A program made the translations under genes and the position numbers. The notes beneath the pieces are model-generated. The model saw only the letters and a list, made by a program, of their open reading frames with translations. It was not told where the DNA came from and ran no database searches. This document shows, in pieces, positions 34,501 through 43,234 of a DNA stretch of 43,234 bases (within the stretch, counting starts at the first letter, position 1; each line of letters starts with the position of its first letter). Location of the stretch: NCBI GenBank assembly GCA_000697055.1, contig JNDT01001635.1:1-43234 (forward strand), read 5' to 3'. Origin of the DNA: Saksenaea vasiformis B4078. Its lineage: Eukaryota > Mucoromycota > Mucoromycetes > Mucorales > Saksenaeaceae.

Positions 34501-34939
34501 GACCTTCATGTCGATACAGAGTTTACGCGTATGCTGCGTGCGGGGCACGATAGCGACTGTAAGTTTATGATACATGTTATAAAAAGCGATATCTAACAAG
34601 GATACAGATGACGCGTTTGTCGCTCTGACCAAGTCGCTCAATCCTTCAGCTATCGATCTTGAAATTCGATCCATGACGGTGGATGGTGAATTGACACTAT
34701 TCAATTATTTCGCGGAAGCGATATTATACATGCTCAAGACACGCAAAAACTTTGAGCTTGCACAAGCGTGGTTCAGTGTGTTCTTAAACATCCACGGAGA
34801 CTTGATCATTGGCAACCCTGATAACGCAATTCACGACAAACTAAATGATATCCTCAAGCTCCAGGAAGTTGAACATGGACGGTTGTCAGAACAGATTCAT
34901 TATGGTTTATGTCTGATCGACTTTGGTCGCAAGGCATAA
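31503..34939 (+). CDS. UTP21: U3 snoRNP protein UTP21 (WDR36)
   Basis: Component of the UTP-B module of the small-subunit processome, required for pre-18S rRNA cleavage in the nucleolus. Fifteen exons: 31503-31706, 31761-31889, 31934-32051, 32104-32418, 32464-32639, 32706-32967, 33016-33149, 33200-33314, 33361-33443, 33499-33690, 33743-33930, 33982-34088, 34141-34292, 34354-34558, 34608-34939; 903 aa. After a Lys-rich start come SRIFQAFRAIGYVT and two WD40 propellers, with repeats such as LCDDNTLKLWD, HGDVALWDLS, SASVDKTIKFWD and DVTFSPDGRWLVSASLDG. The C-terminal Utp21 domain includes WQNLLHLDTIKQRNKP, FFLPTLPG, and SLNPSAIDLEIRSM. All 14 introns keep phase; several show CTAAC branch points. 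Exon 3 is the weakest, because its acceptor was chosen by frame alone. Confidence 0.95.
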
Positions 34940-35035
34940 CTGTGTTTTAGTCATAAAAATTAGTCATTGTACCCTGCATCTGTAGACCAAAAAAGAAAAA
35001 TAGAGAAGCAATATTCGAGTTTCAAGTTCCCTTTT

Positions 35036-35048
35036 TTCTTTTCTTTTC

Positions 35049-35085
<37 letters not shown>

Positions 35086-35089
35086 TTCT
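35036..35089. repeat. (TTTTC)n and poly-T tract
   Basis: Several tandem TTTTC units pass into a long T run, about 100 bp after the UTP21 stop codon. Confidence 0.9.
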
Positions 35090-35103
35090 TGCTGTTGCAC
35101 AGA

Positions 35104-35442
35104 TCATCTGGTCCAACTTTTGAGAACACCCAGAAAAGGACGGGAAGGCAATGACCGACCGGTGGTGTTGCTGATATCTCCTTCTGAAGCAATTGCGGTG
35201 CCTGCTGCCATGGTTGTCACGCGTCTAAATGATGCTGCTAGGGGATCCTCGAAGTAGCGCACACACTGATATTCTCTATTTACTCTATCCAGTTCCTTCG
35301 TAAGGCGTCGCATATTGGTAGGATGTTGCAAGAAATTCTTATCATCTGCGAGGAATAATTGTCGCTGCAGTAAGAGCTTATGTTGTGTCCTATTGACATG
35401 CGATATTGTTGTGGAATGGCTCTTTTTACACTTTGGATCCAT
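35104..35442 (-). CDS. Doubtful small ORF, 112 aa
   Basis: An ATG-started frame of 113 codons lies between two convergent genes. The product is basic and helical in its middle part (LLLQRQLFLADDKNFL, LTKELDRVNREY) and has no signal peptide, membrane segment or family motif that I recognise. A TA-repeat about 55-70 bp upstream could act as a TATA-like element. Balanced composition and length argue for a gene. The position inside a 3'-3' gap and the absence of any known relative argue against. Confidence 0.35.
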   Translation of the reverse strand: MDPKCKKSHSTTISHVNRTQHKLLLQRQLFLADDKNFLQHPTNMRRLTKELDRVNREYQCVRYFEDPLAASFRRVTTMAAGTAIASEGDISNTTGRSLPSRPFLGVLKSWTR

Positions 35443-35579
35443 AAAAAAGAGATATTGCAACAAAAAGAACAAAACGTTGGGGGAACGGACTCAATGTATA
35501 TATATATATAAAATACTAAATACTAAATATCTGACACATGACCTTCTTTTTTTTCCCCTTCTTTTCTGATTTATTTACT

Positions 35580-37340
35580 TTACACCACTACACTGGATAT
35601 CGTTATACGCATTCTTATTTTCTGCCACGTTCGGGAAAGCTGACCAAGAACTGCAAACGCGATTGGACTACCGCTTTTGTATAAAATCAGAAATAATATC
35701 AACACTGTCAATAGATTCACTGCAGCGTGTTTTGCTGCTGCCTAAATTACATTCAAGATAAGATGAGCCACATATATCCTTCCTTTTTATTTTTTATTTT
35801 TATCATTCTTACCTTAACAACCCACCGCCAACCTTCCCATACTTCACTACCATCATCTTCACTATCTTCACCTTCAGACTCTGTGCTTGTTGATGCTTTA
35901 ACTGAACGTTGTCGATTCTTCTCAACCTGTTGCTTCAATCCATCAATACGTTCGTTTAGTGCAATCACCTCAGACTGTAATGCTTCCAGAGCTCGTTTCG
36001 TTGCAGGACCAAGGGCAACTGCATTGTAGGATTGTTCAATGAACCGACGCTGAGGCGCTTGTCGATATTGACGGTGGGTAGCGGTTACGGTGGATGACGC
36101 ACTGGAACCGAGATGAGGCTGCGGACTGTTCCCGGGAAAAGGTTGAAGTGGCGATACTGTCGATATGGATGGGTGTTGCCGTCGTGCTCGTGAAGATCTC
36201 GTTGTGTGGATATCTTGCTCGTCAATACTATCTTCACTACTTGCATCTGATCTATATTGTTGTGCCCATGGATCTACACTATCATCAAAATCTTCGCTCA
36301 GAAGTGGTGGTATGCGGGGTCGACTCATAGTAAATGAGATTCGATCGGTTGGACCTGAACGAATGGATGCAGATGAACGAGGACGCGGCCCGGAGCGATC
36401 TTCTGTGGATTGTAAAAAGCGTTGTCGGGAACCCGTTGTGCGTGCGGTAGCCATGGACTGTGAAGACGCCACGGATGGTGCGCGCGGCGGTCCTGACTTT
36501 GAATGAACAGAGGACGAAGTTCTTAAACCGCGCGTCGGCTGTGTACCAAATGAAGCCCGCGATCCGCTGCGAGATGGGTGATCCGTGCCGCTTTGTCGAA
36601 TCTGACGGAGATAAGCTCGTTCCTCTGCATCAGCCGACACTGCACTTGATTCTTCTAGTGCAACTGCATTATTATTATTATTATTATTATTTCTTGTCAT
36701 GCTGGTATGTTTACCATCGTCACTGTTATCGTCTGAACCATCACTACTGCTATCTGCATCACCAGAAGGTCGCATTGCTGCAAAGATTTGTATTATCTGC
36801 TGTGCTTGCGATTTCCCTGTATTTGCCTTATAGGCCTGTTTCGTATGACGTGCATAATTAGACATTTTGTCAAGCAGAGAAGTTCCCATGCTATTACTAT
36901 TACCTCTGTCGCAACGCGCAGTAACGTGTCCACGTATCTATGTTTTGCTTCCACTTTGTTCATTCCCTCCAAGCTTTTCCATGCGTCCCTGTTATAACAG
37001 TCTCATTCAGATCGATTCGCTCAAACGCCGGGGAAAGTTTACCATTTCGCTTTGCCGACGAGATCAAACATGCCTGGACGTGGCGTATTGACATCGCCAT
37101 GAGACACTTGTTTATAGAGTGCATAGAGCTTTATGGGATATGGCACATAGCGAGGTATTCCTTAGTGATTTAGTTCTGAATCAATCGGTACCCACAGGAT
37201 CCACGACTACACACCTCCAACTTCTGATCCTTTGTCGGTTGAAAGGTCGACGATGCCGGTAAATGTTGAACAATATCTAATGCTTTATCGTACCGTCGAT
37301 TGATATAACGTTCAGAATAATAAGGAGGGATAGTCGCCAT
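35580..37340 (-). CDS. Acyl-CoA-binding membrane protein (ACBD5/Atg37-like)
   Basis: Predicted tail-anchored acyl-CoA-binding protein of 493 aa. Exons (minus strand): 37340-37215, 37128-37043, 36988-36904, 36835-35813, 35741-35580. The N-terminal ACB domain (about 1-100) has [24 protein letters not shown], then [18 protein letters not shown] and YVDTLLRVA, the four-helix fold with its ligand-contacting Tyr, Lys and Trp. A long Ser/Arg-rich disordered region follows, with an eight-Asn run coded by (AAT/AAC)n. A helical segment [20 protein letters not shown] and WEGWRWVVK precede one membrane span (about 446-461), then SGSPIAFAV. This order matches ACBD5/Atg37, peroxisomal proteins in acyl-CoA handling, pexophagy and ER contact; location here is inference. 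The fourth exon's acceptor (36836) gives a 68-nt intron with a CTAAT motif. Confidence 0.92.
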
Positions 37341-38589
37341 GGCACAACGTAAAAAGAGAAAAGAAAAAAAATGAGAAAACCGCTTTGTGGGGAACTTTTT
37401 GCTTGAATTGGATTGGGATTGTCACATGCACTACACAAGTGCTACCTTACAAATATTGGCGTGCAATCGGCAGTTCCCTTAGCGGAAATTTTCAAACACC
37501 TTGGTATGTCATCGATACATTTCCTGGAGATAGACTAGCACTTCTCCGCTAGTTCTCGCATATTTATAGCATTCTTCAATATGCAACAAGAGTTTCTTGA
37601 ACATAAGCTTCAGGAAGGTCGAAGTACTCATTGTTCAATGTCATTTTATGACAGTTATGTTAACCCCAGCTGCCAGATCATACCCAGGAAGCATGATATT
37701 CCCCAATGCCTAACAGGAAAGTCTTATCTCCCCAAGGGGAGCTCTCATTGGAGCTGAGGATGAATCGTTTTGCAAGGGCGCGCAATTTCGTGTTGTAGTT
37801 GGATCACTTCGTTGATTATCCCAAGTTTCCAACGTCAGTAGGCAGAACGTCAAATCTACAAGGCAAACACAATTTTTAATGAGATCTAAGCCTTGTGTTT
37901 CCACCCACTACTCAATCCTCAATTTCTATCGTGCAATCTTGACAGCAATTAAAATGTCAGTAAATGCTGCCCAAATGATCAGTACCGCTATGTACAAGTC
38001 GTTCTCATTATCTAACCATCACCGTTGTCAGAAAACATGCATCTTCTCTTTTTTACAGTAAAATTATTTTAGTAGACGGAGAAGTAACGCATCTGCCCGA
38101 GGTCCAAACCATTTTAGCAGGCGAGCATAGCTGCATCTCGGAGTTATTTGCCTGCTCAGACAGAAAATATCCATAGTCGCCGCATCTTGACTTTGGTCAG
38201 ATGGCACAATAGCGAATAATCTAGAACTCCTTCTATTGATCCAATACGAAGCATCCCGATGATCATGTAAAATCATCGATTAGATCATACGGATTAATAG
38301 CTTAAGGACAAACGTACACTTGTCTGTCATCCTGCTTCACAGATACCAGCCGTACTGAGTACCGGAGGCAGCTACTGATTTTGGAACAAATATTTACTTA
38401 TCTCTTTTGTTATGAAAGGTAGGCATAAAAGTACCCATCTCTATAGTATGTTCATGGATGAGACCCGATCCGATATCCCTCTGCAGTGGTATGGCCAGTC
38501 ACTGGAGTGCAATTTATGGTTAAAAAGGGTGCAGGCCTTTTCCTTTTGTTTCTTGACTGGGAAGGCAATCCATATATAGTGAAGAGATA
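37341..38589. other. Divergent intergenic region
   Basis: About 1.25 kb lie between the divergent acyl-CoA-binding and TRAPPC13 genes. It holds both promoters. A CCCCAAGGGGAGCTC block near 37730 contains a short palindrome. No gene or RNA gene is recognised. Confidence 0.5.
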
Positions 38590-39936
38590 ATGGCAGGAAC
38601 TGCCGTACCCAACACCCCACCACGTCCCACACCTGTTCCAATATCCCCATCGCCGCCAGCTCAAGATGACAGCCAAACCCCTCATCTATTATCCCTTGAA
38701 GTGATGCGTTTATCTCGGCCGCAGCTTGCGATAAATTCCCCAGTTTATTACGAACGTACAGACAAACCTACACCTCTCGTAGAAGGACTTGAGTCTCTGC
38801 ATATATCTGATCTGACGGCATCGCATCCGATTGTTGGCCGTGGCGACATTGAAATTCGTGATTTTGGTTTGAGCCAGCTGCTTCAGTTACCTTCGACATT
38901 TGGAAATATATATCTTGGTGAAAGCTTCAATGCTTTTGTTAGCGTCAACAATGAATCGCTTGAGACTGTGCATCAGGTGGATGTCAAGGTTGAGTTACAA
39001 ACATCTTCCCAACGGTTTGTCCTGTCCGACACAACAGCCGCCCCCAAAACGACGCTTGACGCGCGAGGGACCTATGAAGTAACAGTCGCTCATGAAATCA
39101 AGGAGCTCGGAGTGCATATCCTTGTCTGTTTTGTACAGTATTATACGCCAGAGGGGAAACGACGTAGCTTTAGAAAGTACGAAAAGTTTCAAGTGGCTAA
39201 TCCACTGGCCGTCAAGACAAAACTCAACAACATGATCGATGGCCGTGTGTTCCTGGAGGCTCAGCTACAAAACGTGTCGGCCGGCCCGATGTACCTCGAA
39301 CGCATGAAATTTGAACCCTCCGAGCATTTCAGTTTCCAAGATCTGAATCACAAAATCGGCGTCGAAGGCGAAGAAGAAACGTCTGTTTTTGGCAACCACT
39401 TCATTCATCCACAAGACGTACGTCAGTACCTGTACTTGCTCACTCCGCGCGATCCTCACAATGATCGAATCGCACGCACCACAAACGCTCTAGGCAAACT
39501 CGACATTTTATGGCGATCTTCGATGGGTGACATCGGACGATTACAGACATCGCAACTGACCCGAAAAGCACCCATGCTGGAGGATGTGGAAGTTCAACCA
39601 TTCTGGGTGTCAGAGGGACCAGTACGGGTGATTCTGGAAACACCGTTCCGACTAGGTCTCAGAATAAGAAATCATTCGGCACAAAACATGAAATTAGTTC
39701 TGTCTGCCATAAAGACAAAGATGGGTTCGGTTCTACTGAGTGGCCTGAGTAGTCGGCAACTTGGAGAAGTGGCGCCTAACCAGTCTACTGAGACTGAACT
39801 AGAGTTTTTTCCTCTCACACCAGGGCTGCAACGGGTTGGTGGGCTGCGGGTTACAGACCTTTTGACGGGATATACCAAAGACATTGACCATCTATGTGAT
39901 GTCTTCGTTTGTACAGAGAATAAAGAACAGACATAG
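38590..39936 (+). CDS. TRAPPC13: TRAPP complex subunit TRAPPC13
   Basis: Metazoan and filamentous-fungus TRAPPIII-type subunit (DUF974 family), involved in Golgi and autophagosome membrane traffic. Single exon, 448 aa, near the human length of 417. The N-terminal 35 residues are Pro-rich and disordered. The family core begins LLSLEVMRLSRPQL and continues with LPSTFGNIYLGESFNAFVSV, the diagnostic N-terminal block. Later come LGVHILVCFVQYY, LEAQLQNVSAGPMYLERM and, near the C-terminus, LGLRIRNHSAQNM and LQRVGGLRVTDL, giving two successive immunoglobulin-like beta domains. The lack of introns contrasts with the intron-dense genes around it. Convergent with eL21 (264 bp apart). Budding yeast lacks an obvious orthologue, which supports an early-diverging or filamentous fungus. 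Confidence 0.95.
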   Translation: MAGTAVPNTPPRPTPVPISPSPPAQDDSQTPHLLSLEVMRLSRPQLAINSPVYYERTDKPTPLVEGLESLHISDLTASHPIVGRGDIEIRDFGLSQLLQLPSTFGNIYLGESFNAFVSVNNESLETVHQVDVKVELQTSSQRFVLSDTTAAPKTTLDARGTYEVTVAHEIKELGVHILVCFVQYYTPEGKRRSFRKYEKFQVANPLAVKTKLNNMIDGRVFLEAQLQNVSAGPMYLERMKFEPSEHFSFQDLNHKIGVEGEEETSVFGNHFIHPQDVRQYLYLLTPRDPHNDRIARTTNALGKLDILWRSSMGDIGRLQTSQLTRKAPMLEDVEVQPFWVSEGPVRVILETPFRLGLRIRNHSAQNMKLVLSAIKTKMGSVLLSGLSSRQLGEVAPNQSTETELEFFPLTPGLQRVGGLRVTDLLTGYTKDIDHLCDVFVCTENKEQT

Positions 39937-40071
39937 ATTTAAAATGGAACATCGTATCCTTAATTACACACTCATAATAATTGTCGTCGATTCATTCGCA
40001 TCCGTGAACATGACGCTATCTTTTTTCTTCCCCCCAAAAAATTGATGACAAAATACGGCTCCTAAAGGACA

Positions 40072-40093
40072 AAAAAAAAAAAAAAAAAAAAAA
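40072..40093. repeat. Poly-A tract in a convergent 3' gap
   Basis: An uninterrupted run of about 22 A lies between the TRAPPC13 stop codon and the eL21 stop codon. Confidence 0.9.
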
Positions 40094-40200
40094 ATGCCCA
40101 TCGATGCAGCTATTCCTATGCTTTCATGTACACAAACTTTATATTCTCCATTTTTGTTCTTTCCATTTATTGGACAGCCACCAAAACTCTATGCACCTTC

Positions 40201-40881
40201 TTACAAAAGGGTCTCGTAGGGGATAGGGGTGATGGTCTGGGGAACGTTGTTCTTGGTGGAGACATGACGAGCATCGCGGGGCTGGACAGGCAATCTCTTG
40301 AGGTTGAAGGTAACTACAGATCATATCCCAATGTTAAAAACACGAATAACAAAGGAAAAAAAAAGACTTGTTTATCAAAACATACCACCAGTAGCCTTGG
40401 CTTCCTTCTTCTTCTCGGCATTGGCCTTGACACGGTCCAAGAATTCCTGACGGCACTTGGAGTGCTTGATGTGCTCAATGCGGATGTTAACGCGCTTCTC
40501 CATGTAGCGGTTGCCAACACGCTTGTAGATGATCACACCAACAGCGGACTTGGTGACGTTGTAGACAACACCAGTGCGACTAGAAAATTGGGGATGTTCT
40601 CAGTCATCAAATGTTTCTTGAAATAACACTATCCCGACTTACCCGTGGTAGAACTTGTGGGGCATACCCTTCTGGACGGCAGCATTAGCCTTGATGTCGA
40701 CAATGTCGCCGACCTTGTAGGTCTTCAAGTAAGTGGAGAGAGGAATAGCGCCATGCTCGCGGAAGTTGCGAGAGAACATGTGGCGGGTACGAGCGCGAAC
40801 TTAAGTGAAGAATAGAATTGAGCCATAAGGTCACTGGGAACACAGCATGTACTAATACTTACGACCGAAAGAGTGAGGCAT
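40201..40881 (-). CDS. RPL21: 60S ribosomal protein eL21
   Basis: Structural protein of the large ribosomal subunit. Four exons (minus strand): 40881-40863, 40799-40643, 40579-40386, 40313-40201; 160 aa, identical in length to the yeast protein. Family landmarks are [71 protein letters not shown] and the ending PIPYETLL. The first exon codes for only six and one-third residues, a layout common in fungal ribosomal protein genes. Codon choice is strongly biased towards C-ending codons, as expected for a highly expressed gene and unlike the neighbours. Divergent from uS4. Confidence 0.97.
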
Positions 40882-41176
40882 TCTGGTTGTACCGAGATTC
40901 CCTAATGCATTAGCTTCAAATTATCAAATTGGGTCTTTCTTTTTACCTGTCAAACTTTACACAGGGCTAAACGAAAGCTGCGAAAAAAAGAGAGAGAGAA
41001 ACCACTTTGTGCTTGCTGACTTTGCTTTTGTCTGGAAAATTTTTTTGTGAGCCTTTGGGAGGCTTGGAAGTCCAGCCAATCACAACGCCGACAACAACGG
41101 CCGAAGAAAAAAATAAGGGGGAGGCGCCGTTGCCATTGTTTTTCTTTCTCTTTTCCCCCTTTCCTTCACACTCAAG
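40882..41176. promoter_or_regulatory. Shared divergent promoter eL21 / uS4
   Basis: The 295 bp between two divergent ribosomal protein start codons hold both promoters, so the pair may be co-regulated. Pyrimidine-rich tracts lie directly upstream of the uS4 ATG (about 41138-41170) and also on the eL21 side. Confidence 0.7.
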
Positions 41177-41816
41177 ATGGCTGGTGCTGCTAAGAATTAC
41201 TCCAAGACCTACAAGGTTCCCAAGCGCCCCTTCGAATCTGCTCGTCTCGACCAGGAATTGAAGTTGGTTGGCGAGTATGGTCTTAAGAACAAGAAGGAAG
41301 TCTGGCGTGTCGGTTTGACTCTGTCCAAGATCCGTCGTGCTGCTCGTGAATTGTTGACCTTGGATGAGAAGGATCCTAAGCGTCTCTTCGAGGGTAACGC
41401 CTTGATTCGCCGTCTGGTCCGCATTGGTGTCCTCGACGAATCCCGCATGAAGCTCGATTACGTCTTGGGTCTTAAGATCGAAGACTTTTTGGAGCGTCGT
41501 CTTCAAACCCAGGTTTTCAAGTTGGGTTTGGCCAAGTCCATCCATCATGCCCGTGTGCTCATCCGTCAGCGTCACATCCGCGTTGGCAAGCAGATTGTCA
41601 ATGTCCCCTCCTTCATTGTTCGCTTGGTAAGATTGATTTTATTCAAATAGTTTGAATGAGTAACTAAACTCTTTTTTTCTTTTCTTTTTACAGGAATCCC
41701 AAAAGCATATTGATTTTGCTTTGACTTCTCCTTATGGTGGTGGCCGCGCCGGTCGCGTCAAGAGAAAGAGAGCCGCTGCTGCCGCTGGTGGTGCCGAAGA
41801 AGAAGACGAAGAGTAA
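41177..41816 (+). CDS. RPS9: 40S ribosomal protein uS4
   Basis: Primary rRNA-binding protein of the small ribosomal subunit, important for decoding accuracy. Exons 41177-41626 and 41694-41816; 190 aa. Landmarks are [37 protein letters not shown], the S4 RNA-binding segment [37 protein letters not shown], then [15 protein letters not shown] and an acidic tail. The intron has a long pyrimidine tract before CAG. Like eL21 it shows strong codon bias. Its intergenic partner suggests joint regulation. Confidence 0.98.
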
Positions 41817-42265
41817 ATTTACTCCGTCTTGCCTATCCATTATCATCCATGTTGCTTGAACCTTTGCAATGCATAATAAAAAGATGTCCACAAACGTGGT
41901 TTCCTTTCCGCTGCAAAGCACCTGTGCAAATTGGCGCAGTATCATGACAACATGGCATACGTAAGTTGACAATGACATAAGGTAACCTCGGTTACTGTAT
42001 GTGTTTGGTAAGAGGAGTGAGAGACAAGTGATGTGTGTATGTTTCATCTCTATCTACTGCTACGTATGTCGTGTGTGAGTGCTGCCAGTAAGTGTTTAGA
42101 TTTTTTGCGTATATTCATGAAAATGACAGTGAGAGTAAGAACGGTGATGGACTACCGTTTCCGTTTCCGATACAGTATTTCCACCAATCAATGTCGTAAC
42201 TATTCAAAATTAATGTCGCTGGCCAATCAAAATCGATTTCGTACCTTCAGAAATGAAAGTCATGT
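41817..42265. other. 3' flank of uS4 up to the dispersed repeat
   Basis: The uS4 3' UTR with an AATAAA-like word near 41874 comes first. The remainder is intergenic, with no gene recognised. Confidence 0.5.
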
Positions 42266-43234
42266 TAGCTGTTTCACCCTCCGTGCTCCTGGGGGAAGGT
42301 CTCCAGAATTTTGGTATAGAAAGAAAAAAGATATGTTGGATAAGGTTCGGCAGTTCCAATGTTATTTGAAATCCAGTTTCATGAAGCGACGGCCAGTTAC
42401 ATCGTTGCTGCTATACTGAGCAAAAAAAAAGATCCTTTGCTGTCGTAGAAATCCCTGAGAAACACTAAGAGTAAGACGTTGCAGAAGATACAATGGATAA
42501 GAATGAACATGCTTGAACAATAAAACGTACAATATGATGCAGTGAAAGATGATACATTAAAGAGAAATGTATCTCGGTGCAATCCACTACAAAACGGGCA
42601 CCATATGACAAAGGTGGATATCGCAAGATAGATTTCGAGAGCAAGGATATAATTTGAAACGAGGGGCATTACAAGAGTATGTACCGCTAAAAAATTCATT
42701 GCTTAAAGTGGCGCAAAAAACCATGTGCAAGAAATAGGTACTGCTGAAATAAGGCGACTGCAACAGATAGCATAGCAAGAATCCATTGTGGAAGAAAAAA
42801 AATCACTGTAAGGGGTAATGTAAAAAGGGACATATGCAAAACAAGGGCATCGTAAACAAAGACACTTCCACACGTGAACTCATGGCAAAAGGAAAAACGA
42901 ATACGCAAAAGAAGGATGGCAAGAAAAAGTATTGTAAGAATTGTGCAAGAAGAAATGTATGCATAAAGAGAGATCATAAAGAAATAGCATCGGAAGAGTA
43001 CGCATTTCAGAAAGAAGTATTGAAAGATGATGCCGTACAAGAAAATGTATTTCAGTAAGACACATTTCAAGAAGACGCGCTGCAAGGATGTTGTATGTAA
43101 AAGGCTTCATTGCAACACACAGAGCGGAAAGACAACGTTGTGGAAAATCATTGCGAAAAACGTCCACCGTGATATATTCGCAAGAAAATCTAACAAAAGA
43201 AAAGGTATTGTTTGAAGACGTCGCATGAAGAGAA
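42266..43234. mobile_element. Dispersed repeat family 2, copy 2 (runs off the window)
   Basis: At least 969 bp collinear with copy 1 at 26862. It starts at the same TAGCTGTTTC edge and keeps the same ordered landmarks, with many point changes and small indels. The hairpin at the edge has decayed and the terminal tetranucleotide on the minus strand reads CTAA instead of CTAG. Inside lies a purine-rich plus-strand tract with one open frame of 74 codons (42834-43058) containing KKKYCKNCARRNVC; the same words occur in copy 1. No enzyme domain is readable. Confidence 0.65.

Noticed and set aside
1..43234. tRNA genes, rRNA genes and CRISPR arrays
   Set aside because: I read for B-box-like GTTCRANNC words with a matching A box and for regularly spaced identical repeats, and found no convincing case. 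A dedicated covariance-model scan would be decisive.

Overview
The window is eukaryotic nuclear DNA from a fungus, most likely an early-diverging one (Mucoromycota, Mucorales-like). Genes are compact and intron-dense. Introns are mostly about 45-110 nt, with GTRNGT-type donors, frequent CTRAC branch-point motifs and AG acceptors. Several genes here are absent from budding yeast but kept in animals and early-diverging fungi: ERH, trimethyllysine hydroxylase and TRAPPC13. I rebuilt the gene models by hand from splice signals, reading-frame phase and family conservation. Most ORFs in the raw sequence are single exons or antisense shadows of these models. The genus assignment is inference.

Layout. 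1-4.2 kb: gene-poor, with three degenerate copies of a short dispersed repeat and a small tandem duplication. 4.2-5.5 kb: an alpha/beta-hydrolase lipase. 6.6-12.3 kb: a tight housekeeping block made of two divergent pairs, YIPF6(-)/TRAPPC6-Trs33(+) and ESF1(-)/ERH(+), with a composite microsatellite between TRAPPC6 and ESF1. 12.3-14.5 kb: no gene recognised. 14.6-17.1 kb: a three-RRM protein with a C-terminal MLLE domain, resembling the endosomal mRNA transporter Rrm4. 17.3-22.8 kb: three minus-strand metabolic genes, a class-3 lipase, trimethyllysine hydroxylase (carnitine synthesis) and 6-phosphogluconolactonase (pentose phosphate pathway). 23.5-24.2 kb: a small secreted protein. 24.7-29.1 kb: an accessory tract with a decayed gene of a lineage-specific family, copy 1 of a roughly 1 kb dispersed repeat, and further relics. 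29.1-34.9 kb: a G-protein beta subunit and the 15-exon rRNA-processing factor UTP21/WDR36. 35.1-37.3 kb: a doubtful small ORF and an acyl-CoA-binding membrane protein (ACBD5/Atg37-like). 38.6-41.8 kb: TRAPPC13 and a divergent ribosomal protein pair, eL21(-)/uS4(+). 42.3 kb to the end: copy 2 of the dispersed repeat, running off the window.

Functional themes. Ribosome production recurs (ESF1, UTP21, eL21, uS4). Membrane traffic recurs (YIPF6, TRAPPC6, TRAPPC13, and possibly the Rrm4-like protein). Lipid and acyl metabolism recurs (two lipases, TMLHE, the acyl-CoA-binding protein). The points most worth following up are the Rrm4-like protein, the ERH and lipase microexons, the secreted protein with an emfourin-like pattern, and the dispersed repeat with a possible Helitron-type terminus.
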